DNA of 64,000 nucleotides, taken from assembly GCF_963677575.1 (NCBI RefSeq), contig NZ_OY782038.1, forward strand, positions 3,971,501 through 4,035,500, in the 5' to 3' direction. The notes below the pieces were generated by a model. The model searched no databases. It was not told the DNA's origin and was given only the letters and a program-made list of their open reading frames with translations. Shown here in pieces: positions 53,222-61,823 of the stretch. The stretch is from an uncultured Draconibacterium sp. Lineage in GTDB: Bacteria > Bacteroidota > Bacteroidia > Bacteroidales > Prolixibacteraceae. Numbering within the stretch: position 1 is the first letter of the stretch; every line of letters begins with the position of its first letter. The translations under genes and the position numbers were made by a program.

Positions 53222-53430
53222 ATAACAACCAATTACTATTAGATGAATTTATTGAAGAAGATAAATTGAACAGGAATTTTCCTTTAACATTTATGTTTCT
53301 GGAAAAAGAAGAGGAAATAGAGAAAGCAAATGTTATGTATAAGTCTTACAATCGAATATATAAAAGTAATAGTTACTTTTTAGTTGATCTTTATAAACCA
53401 ATTAGTTCGATTATTTATGAGAACGATTGA
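53218..53430 (+). CDS. Unknown 70-residue protein between gwsG and gwsS
   Basis: It starts at the ATGA that ends gwsG and overlaps gwsS by 14 bases, a coupling that supports a real gene. The product, beginning MNNNQLLLDEFIEEDKLNRN, is acidic, has no signal peptide or GG motif, and includes KANVMYKSYNRIYKSNSYFLV. I do not recognise the family. A role as a recognition partner for GwsG or GwsS is possible but is only inference. Confidence 0.6.
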   Translation: MNNNQLLLDEFIEEDKLNRNFPLTFMFLEKEEEIEKANVMYKSYNRIYKSNSYFLVDLYKPISSIIYEND

Positions 53431-54439
53431 GCAATTTAATTTGTATGCGTCTTGCATCCCGGTAAAAGGGGCAATGCGCAGTGTTATATATGATTTGGAA
53501 CGAAACAGGTTTGACTTAATTCCAAATATTCTGTATCATTTACTCAAAGAAAAAAACAAGGAAAAAAAAGCAGAGATACTAAATAAGATACCGGAAGACG
53601 TTCAGGATGAATACTTTGAATTTTTAAATGGTAAAGATTATTTACTTTCTGAAAGATGCGCTGAAGATAGTTGTTTAACACCTCTTGATTTATCATGGGA
53701 CTATCCTGCCAAAATAACAAATGCCGTATTATTTCTAAATGACATTTCGGATTATTTGAGTAAAGATTTATTGGATCAGTTCGAGGATAACGGATGCTGT
53801 CATTATCAGATAATTATAAAATCACAAATGTCCCCGGAAAATGTGACACAACTATTATCCTTGTTTAAGGCGAGATTGACGAAAAAGATTGAACTATTTT
53901 TACCCTATAATCAGGGAATTGAGCAATTGGCAAATGCCGGTTTTTTTGCACAATATCCTTATTGCCAAACTTTGGTTATGTATAATTCGCCGTACAACAA
54001 AACCACTAAAGGTTCGTTTTACTACTTGATTTTTACGGAGGGAAAACTATATGACAGCCCTGGTAATTATTCCTTATTTTTCCCAACCGCTACACATTTT
54101 GCAGAAGCACAAAGCCATAATACCTATTTTAACAGGAAGGTTATTATTGACGAAAAGGGGGGGTATGTACTTGGGGTGCATGAAAGTTCCCGGTACGGAA
54201 ATGTTAAAGAGCTCGGTTTAGATGAATTAGTAAGTTCAGCGGATTACACGCAGTATTGGAAAGTAAATAAAGATAAGACGGAAGTATGCAAAGATTGTGA
54301 ATTCAGGTATATGTGCATCGATTCACGAATACCGCTTAAAAATACAGCAACCGGGCTTTTTTACTTTAATAGTGAATGTTCTTATTCGCCATACACTTGT
54401 AAATGGGATATAAAAAAGATACAAATCAAAGAAATATGA
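53417..54439 (+). CDS. gwsS: SPASM-domain peptide maturase GwsS
   Basis: A 340-residue protein starting MRTIEQFNLYASCIPVKGAM. The C-terminal SPASM-like Cys set is EVCKDCEFRYMCIDSR and NSECSYSPYTCKWD. The CxxxCxxC motif of a working radical SAM domain is absent, as is known for the grasp-with-spasm SPASM protein, so it probably helps substrate binding rather than making radicals. The true start is the ATG at 53417, since the upstream frame start at 53384 lies over the preceding gene. It shares ATGA with the following gene. Confidence 0.87.
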   Translation: MRTIEQFNLYASCIPVKGAMRSVIYDLERNRFDLIPNILYHLLKEKNKEKKAEILNKIPEDVQDEYFEFLNGKDYLLSERCAEDSCLTPLDLSWDYPAKITNAVLFLNDISDYLSKDLLDQFEDNGCCHYQIIIKSQMSPENVTQLLSLFKARLTKKIELFLPYNQGIEQLANAGFFAQYPYCQTLVMYNSPYNKTTKGSFYYLIFTEGKLYDSPGNYSLFFPTATHFAEAQSHNTYFNRKVIIDEKGGYVLGVHESSRYGNVKELGLDELVSSADYTQYWKVNKDKTEVCKDCEFRYMCIDSRIPLKNTATGLFYFNSECSYSPYTCKWDIKKIQIKEI

Positions 54440-55263
54440 ACCGTATACAGTATTTAATTATTATTGTTATTGTTTTGTTTGGAAGTCAAAATAAGATTTA
54501 TTCTCAGAATTGTATTCACAGTGAGACCATCGAAATAGAACAAGATACCTTATTTGATGTTGAGAAAGGACAGTTAATTATAACAAAGGCCGATTCTAGT
54601 TGGATAGAACCTTATGAAAGAAAAATTCCGAAAAAGAGAATTATATTTAAAAAAGGGAAAGTTTATCACTACAAAGCATTTTATCTTGGTTCAAATAACG
54701 ATACGCTATCCAATAGCTTCGTAAATATTCGGGCGACCGGGCTAAGATGGGATCAACAACCAGAATCACAAGATTTAATTTATTATGAATTCCTTGATTA
54801 TAAGGCGGATTCTATAAAATTAAGTAATCATAAAATCAATAAAGAATTTCAAATTTGGACTGATAATAGTGCTACCGGTGTTACAGAGAATATTGAACAG
54901 GTTTGGATGCACCCGATCAGGAATAATCAGTATAAATTTACAGAAGTGGCACCATTTCCTGAAGTTCATTTACCTCTAAAAAAAGGTGAAAAATGGGAAC
55001 GGATAGTGAATATTGGTAAAGGGTGGGGCGAATGGGACGGACAAACGGTAAAAAGCAAGTACAAAATTTCTGGAAGGGCAACTTACCTGCTTGAAGGTTC
55101 AGAAATTAGTTGTTGGGTTATTAAAAGCGTTGCAAAATGTTCGTCTGGTAAATCGAAATTGCTTACACTTTTCAATGAAGAATACGGTTTTGTTAAAATG
55201 GAATATCAGAACTATGAAAACGAGAAATTGGTTTTTGAATTAATAGATGTTGAAGAAAAATAA
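54436..55263 (+). CDS. Exported protein of unknown function, paralogue A
   Basis: A 275-residue protein with an N-terminal signal/hydrophobic segment (MNRIQYLIIIVIVLFGSQNK, Sec cut likely near IYSQN), then a beta-rich domain. It shares with the next gene the order TGVTENIEQVWMHPIR, PFPEVHLPLKKGEKWE and the C-terminal YGFVKMEYQNYE. It starts at the ATGA that ends gwsS, so it belongs to the maturation operon. Candidates are a periplasmic immunity, folding or product-binding role; none is shown. Confidence 0.65.
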   Translation: MNRIQYLIIIVIVLFGSQNKIYSQNCIHSETIEIEQDTLFDVEKGQLIITKADSSWIEPYERKIPKKRIIFKKGKVYHYKAFYLGSNNDTLSNSFVNIRATGLRWDQQPESQDLIYYEFLDYKADSIKLSNHKINKEFQIWTDNSATGVTENIEQVWMHPIRNNQYKFTEVAPFPEVHLPLKKGEKWERIVNIGKGWGEWDGQTVKSKYKISGRATYLLEGSEISCWVIKSVAKCSSGKSKLLTLFNEEYGFVKMEYQNYENEKLVFELIDVEEK

Positions 55264-55364
55264 AGAACAAATGAAACGAGCATGGAAGAAATATCACACA
55301 GGATGATGATTATATTCCATGCGAGCTCCATCTTATACCAGAGTAAACAAACAATTTTAATAAT

Positions 55365-56174
55365 ATGAAAATAGTTCTATTTACTTTATTATTATTAGCC
55401 CCAATGAGATTTTTTGGACAAGGATATCATTCCGTTTATTTTGGGAAATTAAAAGATTATGAAAATAAGATATTTGTTCCTAACCGGGTTTTTTCCTACC
55501 AATATTTGGTTACCGTTGGTGATACTGTTGGCAAAATTGAATTGGGTTTGCAGAAGGATCCCCGGTTTAAAGGGAAAGTTCTGACAGCATGGGCTATAAT
55601 ACCAAATTCGGACTCTAAATATCAGATTAATGAAATTCGCTATACGGTAATACCTGATTCGTTGGTAACAGACAGGAGCAATAGAAATCAAACAGAAGTA
55701 CAGATAATATGCTTCAATAAAGATTTTGCTGCTGATAATAAGGGGGGGGTAGATTTTCTTGCAGCTGGAAATACAGGTGTTGTAGAAAATGATCGTAATG
55801 TATGGATACATCCCCCTCGCAGCAGTTTTTTCAAGGTATTAAACACTTGCCCTTATCCTTATGTACAGTTGCCTTTATCCGTCGGAAAAACATGGTCTGA
55901 TAAAATGAAAATAGGAGAGCAGTGGGGAGATCCGACATGGGCAACCTGGAAGAAGAGATTGCACATGAACTTATCTTATGAGGTAATCGGCAGAGAAAAT
56001 CTCGGTATTGACGGGAAAAATTATGAATGTTTTGTTGTTAAAAGCACATCCGTTTCAGAAATAGGTAAAAACGAGCTATTGTTTTATTTTAACAAGCAAC
56101 TTGGATTCGTTAAAATGGAGTATGATATACTGAACAAAATTAAGGTCGACCTTAATCTTGTAGATGTTAAGTAA
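55365..56174 (+). CDS. Exported protein of unknown function, paralogue B
   Basis: A 269-residue protein with a signal peptide (MKIVLFTLLLLAPMRFFGQG, cut likely after Gly-Gln) and a beta-rich body. It has TGVVENDRNVWIHPPRSSFF, PYPYVQLPLSVGKTW and LGFVKMEYDILNK, which align with paralogue A. A 101-base gap precedes it, with an AT-rich leader, and the transporter gene follows after 5 bases. No family recognised. Confidence 0.65.
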   Translation: MKIVLFTLLLLAPMRFFGQGYHSVYFGKLKDYENKIFVPNRVFSYQYLVTVGDTVGKIELGLQKDPRFKGKVLTAWAIIPNSDSKYQINEIRYTVIPDSLVTDRSNRNQTEVQIICFNKDFAADNKGGVDFLAAGNTGVVENDRNVWIHPPRSSFFKVLNTCPYPYVQLPLSVGKTWSDKMKIGEQWGDPTWATWKKRLHMNLSYEVIGRENLGIDGKNYECFVVKSTSVSEIGKNELLFYFNKQLGFVKMEYDILNKIKVDLNLVDVK

Positions 56175-56179
56175 GAAGC

Positions 56180-58381
56180 ATGTATAAGATTAATAAAAGA
56201 TTCCCATTTATAAGGCAGTTGGATCAAATGGATTGCGGACCAACTTGTCTCCAAATGATTATTAAACACTATGGGAGAAATGTAGATATTGATTTTTTAA
56301 GGAAAGCTTGCTATGTAAATGTTACCGGTACCTCTTTAATGGGAATAGCTTCTGCAGCTGAACAGATTGGTATGAAAAGTATTGGAACGAATACTACATA
56401 CGATACCCTGTTGAAGTATGCATTGTTGCCTTTTATCGCCTATTGGGGGCAAGAACATTTTGTAGTGGTATACAAAATGGAGAAAGATAAGGTCTGGTTG
56501 GCCGACCCCGCTCATGAAAAGATAACTTATTCGCGTGAAGATTTTATAAAAAGCTGGGCCTCCACAGTCAAAAATGGCGAAGCTGTTGGAGTTTGTTTGT
56601 TATTGGAGCCCACACCTGGTTTTTATAGTTATAAAGATGAGCCAATAGACAAGAAAGGTTTTTCGTTTTTATTTCGTTACCTAAAGCCTCACAAAAAGTT
56701 TATTGTACAATTAGTATTAGGATTATTGGTGGGGAGTTTGTTACAATTAGTTTTTCCTTTTTTAACCCAGGCAGTCGTTGATATTGGCATTAATACTCAA
56801 AATATCAACTTCATTTATATGGTATTGGCTGCACAATTAATGCTATTTATTAGTCGAATGAGTGTCGAATTCATTCGCTCCTGGATTTTGCTACATATTA
56901 GTACCCGTATTAATATATCATTGATTAGTGATTTCCTGGTTAAATTAATGAAGTTACCTATACGTTTCTTCGATACAAAAATGACCGGGGATATAATTCA
57001 GCGTATAGAAGACCACTCACGTATAGAGAATTTCTTAACGGGAGAAACCTTATCTGTTTTGTTCTCAATGGTTAACCTGTTATTATTTGGGGCTGTAATG
57101 GCATATTACAGTATTCCAGTCTTTTCTGTGTTTTTATTTGGGAGTATATTATACTTTTTCTGGGTATATCTTTTTATGCGCAAGCGTCGCGATATTGATT
57201 ATAAGCGATTTGCCCAAATGTCATCGGAACAAAGCAACCTGATACAACTTATAACCGGCATGCAGGAAATCAAACTCAATAATTGTGAAAAACAAAAACG
57301 ATGGGAGTGGGAGCGTATCCAGGCTCTTTTATTCAGGGTAAATGTGCAAAGTTTGTCATTGAACCAATATCAACAAGTCGGTGGTTTGTTTTTTAACGAA
57401 ACCAAGAATATTGTAATTACAATAATGGCGGCGTTGGCAGTGGTACATGGTCAAATGACTCTTGGGATGATGTTGTCGATTCAATATATTCTGGGACAGT
57501 TGAACGGTCCTATAGATCAAATGATCAATTTCGTACATTCTGCTCAGGATGCTAAGATCAGTTTAGAACGTTTAGGAGAAATACATAATAAGGAAGATGA
57601 AGAAAGTACAGATGCTGATCGTTTAAAGCATTTGCCAGAAAAAGCAGATTTAACTATTTCAAATGTAACCTTTCAATATGAGGGGCCATACTCCCCTAAG
57701 GTGTTAAACAATGTAAGTATCCCCATACCTGCTCGAAAAGTAACTGCCATTGTTGGCTCTAGTGGTAGCGGTAAAACAACCTTGGTCAAGATGCTGTTAG
57801 GCTTTTATAATCCCGTGGAAGGAGAAATTAAAGTGGGTGAGAATAATCTGAATAACTTTAATCAGGGATGGTGGCGTGGTAAATGTGGAGTAGTAATGCA
57901 GGATGGCTTTATATTCTCTGACACCATTGCCAGGAATATCGCTGTCAGCGACGAACATATTGATCGGAAAAGACTACTTTATGCTGTTAAAGTAGCCAAT
58001 ATTCAGGATTATATTGATGGTTTACCGCTGGGGTATAATACAAAAATAGGACAGGAAGGAGTAGGCCTGAGTCAAGGGCAGAAACAGAGAATCCTGATTG
58101 CCCGTGCTGTCTATAAAAACCCAGAATATATATTCCTCGATGAAGCAACTAACGCTTTAGATGCGAATAATGAGAAAGTAATCATGGAAAATCTTGATTA
58201 CTTTTTTAAAGGACGTACAGTGGTAGTGGTAGCACACCGTTTAAGCACTGTTCGTAATGCTGACCAGATTCTTGTGCTGGAAAAGGGACATGTGATAGAG
58301 ACTGGCTCTCATGAAGAATTAGTCACTCGTTCAGGAGCCTATTTTAACCTAATAAAGAATCAACTGGAATTGGGAACATAG
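56180..58381 (+). CDS. Peptidase-containing ABC transporter (C39 peptidase, exporter)
   Basis: A 733-residue bacteriocin-type exporter. Residues 1-~140 form a C39 peptidase: oxyanion Gln13, nucleophile Cys19 in LDQMDCGPTCLQ, His93 and Asp109. It should cut precursor leaders after GG. Six spans follow (~170-440) and then the ATPase domain with Walker A GSSGSGKTTL near 525, signature GLSQGQKQRI near 625 and Walker B IFLDEATNALD. It exports the trimmed peptide across the inner membrane, working with the next gene's product. All catalytic residues are present. Confidence 0.95.
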   Translation: MYKINKRFPFIRQLDQMDCGPTCLQMIIKHYGRNVDIDFLRKACYVNVTGTSLMGIASAAEQIGMKSIGTNTTYDTLLKYALLPFIAYWGQEHFVVVYKMEKDKVWLADPAHEKITYSREDFIKSWASTVKNGEAVGVCLLLEPTPGFYSYKDEPIDKKGFSFLFRYLKPHKKFIVQLVLGLLVGSLLQLVFPFLTQAVVDIGINTQNINFIYMVLAAQLMLFISRMSVEFIRSWILLHISTRINISLISDFLVKLMKLPIRFFDTKMTGDIIQRIEDHSRIENFLTGETLSVLFSMVNLLLFGAVMAYYSIPVFSVFLFGSILYFFWVYLFMRKRRDIDYKRFAQMSSEQSNLIQLITGMQEIKLNNCEKQKRWEWERIQALLFRVNVQSLSLNQYQQVGGLFFNETKNIVITIMAALAVVHGQMTLGMMLSIQYILGQLNGPIDQMINFVHSAQDAKISLERLGEIHNKEDEESTDADRLKHLPEKADLTISNVTFQYEGPYSPKVLNNVSIPIPARKVTAIVGSSGSGKTTLVKMLLGFYNPVEGEIKVGENNLNNFNQGWWRGKCGVVMQDGFIFSDTIARNIAVSDEHIDRKRLLYAVKVANIQDYIDGLPLGYNTKIGQEGVGLSQGQKQRILIARAVYKNPEYIFLDEATNALDANNEKVIMENLDYFFKGRTVVVVAHRLSTVRNADQILVLEKGHVIETGSHEELVTRSGAYFNLIKNQLELGT

Positions 58382-58427
58382 CCTAAATTCCTGGTCTTAG
58401 ACCAAAATTTATCTTTAATATTTTATT

Positions 58428-59738
58428 ATGAATAATCGTCTAAAAATAACTTCCGAAGAAGTAGATCAAATTAATCTTCGAAGCGATGAGGTTAAGGAAA
58501 TAATGGGACACATCCCTGTCAGGATTATTCGTTATGGCATAACTGTTATTACAGTCATATTAATAGGTGTATTTTCCTTTTCATTTTATTTTAGATATCC
58601 TGATGTTATTAACGGTTTGTTTTATATCCAAACATCTAATCCCCCAGCTTTTATGATTTCCCGTGCTTCAGGAAAAATACAAGCATTGTTTGTAAATGAA
58701 GCAGATACTGTTTTCAAGGGAAAATTACTAGCTGTGATTGAAAATGCTACAAATGTTGAAGCGTATCAAAAATTGAAGATTGTTATCTATAGTGATCTGC
58801 CTATGGCAATTGATTCATCTGTCGACATGATAAAATTAGAGGCATTGGGAGAATTACAGACTCCTTATGCTAACTACCAAAAAGCTTTGGAAGAAATACA
58901 TAGCTATTGGAATATCGGTTATTATTCACATAAAATAAAAATGCTGGAATCGAAGAAAGATGATTATAAGAAGCATATTTTATTGCTGCAAAAACAAGTA
59001 GATGCCTCTATGCAAAATTATTTAATTGCAGAAAAAGATTATAGGCGAGATTCTATGTTGTATAAAAATGAAACGATTGCATCCGTAGAATATGAAAAAG
59101 CAGAAAAAGAGTTAATTAGCCAAAAGATGAGTTTTACTAATTCTGAAATTGAATTATCAAACATGCGAATGGAGCTGACTGATTTACAAAGTCAGATTTC
59201 AGAAATGCAGTTAAATGCACAGCAAGAGGAAAGAGCATTACAGGCTACATTATATCAAACTTTAAATCAATTAAAAGGGGCTATGGATGAGTGGGAAAAA
59301 CGCTATTGCCTTATTAGCCCTATCAAAGGGAAAGTTGCGTTTTCTGGTATTTGGGAAAAAGATCAAAATGTGCAGAGTGGCCAACATGTTATGACAATAT
59401 TGCCTTTGAAAGAATCAAAATTGGTTGGAAAAGTGAGAATCCCAATTGACAGAGCTGGGAAAGTGAAAGTTAATCAGCCTGTAAAACTTAAATTTGCGGA
59501 TTTCCCATATCGGGAATATGGCATGGTTACAGCAGAACTAGATGCCATTTCTGCTGTCCCGGATTCCGTTTATATAGGAACGGTTTATCTTTCTGATTCA
59601 TTGATTACCAATTATGGTAAGTTGTTACCTTTCAAACAGAATATGGTAGGAATAGCAGAAATAGTCACTGAAGATCTGGCTTTGTCAGAAAGGCTGATCT
59701 ATCCATTGAAAGCTATTTTTAAAGAACACATCAGGTAA
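58428..59738 (+). CDS. HlyD-family membrane fusion protein
   Basis: A 436-residue protein with one N-terminal span (~33-55), a lipoyl-like half (ISRASGKIQALFVNEADTVFKGKLLAVIE), a long coiled coil (~150-290), and the second lipoyl/beta-barrel half (CLISPIKGKVAFSGIWEKDQNVQ). It bridges the ABC exporter to the outer membrane. No TolC-like gene is near, so the outer-membrane channel would be encoded elsewhere. It is the last gene of the cluster, 46 bases after the transporter. Confidence 0.9.
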   Translation: MNNRLKITSEEVDQINLRSDEVKEIMGHIPVRIIRYGITVITVILIGVFSFSFYFRYPDVINGLFYIQTSNPPAFMISRASGKIQALFVNEADTVFKGKLLAVIENATNVEAYQKLKIVIYSDLPMAIDSSVDMIKLEALGELQTPYANYQKALEEIHSYWNIGYYSHKIKMLESKKDDYKKHILLLQKQVDASMQNYLIAEKDYRRDSMLYKNETIASVEYEKAEKELISQKMSFTNSEIELSNMRMELTDLQSQISEMQLNAQQEERALQATLYQTLNQLKGAMDEWEKRYCLISPIKGKVAFSGIWEKDQNVQSGQHVMTILPLKESKLVGKVRIPIDRAGKVKVNQPVKLKFADFPYREYGMVTAELDAISAVPDSVYIGTVYLSDSLITNYGKLLPFKQNMVGIAEIVTEDLALSERLIYPLKAIFKEHIR

Positions 59739-59895
59739 TATGTTTCAACTACGAACAATCTTCACGTGATGTTGTATAGTACTTTATATAGAAGTTAGGT
59801 AGAGGAAAGTCTATTGTAGTATTGTTCTTTTCTTAATTGAGTTCATTAATCGAACAAAGCCTGGTGCAGTAGATAGTAGATTTGATAGATTATAC

Positions 59896-60522
59896 CTAAC
59901 CAGGTATTAGTTCCGATAAGTTATCGATGACAGGAGTTCCGGTAGTTTGTAGTTTTTCTTTACTTTGATGCCCGTCGGCTACTAAAATACAGTCAATTTC
60001 CAATTGTTGTGCCACCTCAAAATCGTGATTGGTATCGCCAATAATAATTGCTTGCGTTTTATCGATATTAAATTGCCTGATCAGTTGTTCTCCACGTTCA
60101 ATTTTCGAAACGGCATAATGGTCGTTCAATCCTGCAACACCATCAAAATACTCAAAAATATTCTGATGTTTTAGGGTTTGCTCCAGCCTCGATTGTTTCA
60201 TGGCGGAAAGAACAAACTGGCGTGTTCCGTTCTCTTTGAAATGTTTCAATACCTCGGTTGCGGCATTGTGTAGTTTGCAGTGTGCCACCCCCGCATCGTA
60301 AATATCAATGAATTCTTTTGCCGGAATGGAGAAATCCTCCTTCTCAAAATCAAATCCAATGGCTTTGTAATAATCTTTTACCGGGAATGAAAAAACTTCT
60401 TTGTAAGTGTAACGATCGAGAAGATCGAGTTGCCGTTTTTTTAGCAACACGTTTATTGTTGAAATACAAAAGTCAAGATCGTTTAATAGTGTCCCGTTCC
60501 AGTCCCAGATAATTGATTGCAT
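59896..60522 (-). CDS. HAD-superfamily hydrolase (phosphoglycolate-phosphatase-like)
   Basis: A 208-residue hydrolase. Motif I reads IIWDWNGTLLND, where the second acidic residue usually seen (D-x-D) is Asn. Motif II is in QFVLSAMKQS, the Lys in HYAVSKIERGEQLI, and the acidic motif is AIIIGDTNHDFEVA. The layout fits the phosphoglycolate phosphatase-like subgroup with a helical cap, but the substrate cannot be told. Starts at ATG 60522; monocistronic, about 120 bases from the acyltransferase gene. Confidence 0.85.
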   Translation of the reverse strand: MQSIIWDWNGTLLNDLDFCISTINVLLKKRQLDLLDRYTYKEVFSFPVKDYYKAIGFDFEKEDFSIPAKEFIDIYDAGVAHCKLHNAATEVLKHFKENGTRQFVLSAMKQSRLEQTLKHQNIFEYFDGVAGLNDHYAVSKIERGEQLIRQFNIDKTQAIIIGDTNHDFEVAQQLEIDCILVADGHQSKEKLQTTGTPVIDNLSELIPG

Positions 60523-60642
60523 TTTATATCGATTGTTTTTAGAGTGAACACTAAGTGAAATGGTAAAATTACAATTAATGCCGATAGAAAAAAGAGGCTT
60601 TGGATAAATGAACCAAAGGTTCTATTTGATTTCTCATCGGTA

Positions 60643-61785
60643 TTATTTTTTCGGTCGGTCGAATTTGTTAATTACCGGGTACGCATACAATTTTAGAAAA
60701 CGTTCCTGGATGTCGGTTATCGGGAAATCGATGTTTACCATGGCTTGCTCCACCATAATTTCAAATTTCTTTTGTTCCTCGGCGGTGTACCGGTCTTTAA
60801 ACCGGTGTTCCTGCATCAGCATATCGTATGCTACAAAATTGCTTGGCCACAGTTTGAAATTTTTGTAAATCTGGTCGTCTATCATTTCGGCCAGACGGCG
60901 GATATAATCATTGCGCTGTTCGTTATTTTTGGTCAGCTCAAAATGGGTTTCAATGGGCGTGCCAAATGCAAAACGCATTCTTCCCTTTGGTGCAAACATT
61001 CCCATCGACATGGCTTTCAAATCGTCTTTGCTTTGTTTCGCCCGCCCATAATGCTCTTTTTTTATTAACTCACGAAGCTTTGGCAAACCACATGGTTCAA
61101 TCTCGTACGAAATGGAAACCGGAACAATATTAAGCTCGTTAAAACCATTTGAAATACCATTTTTGTTGCTCATGTTTAGCATCTTTAAAACACTCTCCTG
61201 TGTTTTGTCGTTGCCGTCTTTTGTGCGTCCTTCGCGTTGAGCGATCCACACCGACAAATTGTCTTCTGTAATTGATTTGCGAATAAAATGCGAGACCTTT
61301 TTCGAGGCCATCATCAGCTCGCGCGGAGGCAGATTTCGTTTAATTACAAACGAACGGTTCAGTTTTACGGTATGTTCAATCCATTCGTATTGTAACAGGT
61401 TGTCGCCAATTGCAATCTGGGTGGTGTTCATGCCGTGCTCGAAAATGAGAAAATTCAATAATGCAGCATCCAGAATAATATCGCGGTGGTTCGAAATAAA
61501 CAGGTAAGGTTTGGTTTTATCCAACTTGTCTATTCCTGTAACTTTTAGTCCGTCGGAGGTTTTATCAACCAGCCAGTGTAAAAGATCGTAAATAAATACG
61601 CCTTGCAACTGTTTGATACTGCTTACCCGGCGCAACTGAAATTTTACCATTTCAACCTTTGGCCGGTTTTTAAACAGGTGATGTAGTACGTCGTCAAAGG
61701 TCTTATCCTTAACCAGTTGCCTTATTTTAGCTTTTACTTCTTTGTCGGTGTAGGGGCGAATATCATCAAAATTAATGTCTCGCAT
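60643..61785 (-). CDS. Glycerophosphate-type (PlsC-like) acyltransferase
   Basis: A 380-residue acyltransferase with the catalytic NHRDIILDAALL (NHx4D, near 98-109) and the substrate-binding SVWIAQREGRTKDGND, which is the EGxR-type block of the GPAT/PlsB-LPLAT group. PVSISYEIEPCGLPKLRELI gives the third block. It probably transfers an acyl chain onto a glycerolipid or lipid A-type acceptor at the inner membrane. There is no clear membrane span. Start ATG 61785. Confidence 0.85.
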   Translation of the reverse strand: MRDINFDDIRPYTDKEVKAKIRQLVKDKTFDDVLHHLFKNRPKVEMVKFQLRRVSSIKQLQGVFIYDLLHWLVDKTSDGLKVTGIDKLDKTKPYLFISNHRDIILDAALLNFLIFEHGMNTTQIAIGDNLLQYEWIEHTVKLNRSFVIKRNLPPRELMMASKKVSHFIRKSITEDNLSVWIAQREGRTKDGNDKTQESVLKMLNMSNKNGISNGFNELNIVPVSISYEIEPCGLPKLRELIKKEHYGRAKQSKDDLKAMSMGMFAPKGRMRFAFGTPIETHFELTKNNEQRNDYIRRLAEMIDDQIYKNFKLWPSNFVAYDMLMQEHRFKDRYTAEEQKKFEIMVEQAMVNIDFPITDIQERFLKLYAYPVINKFDRPKK

Positions 61786-61823
61786 TATTTAAATTTTAAC
61801 CTGACAAAGTAAGTTATTCAAAA

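Noticed and set aside
53384..53416. Longer start for gwsS at 53384
   Set aside because: It would add 11 residues over the 70-residue gene; the ATG at 53417 begins the family-like N-terminus.
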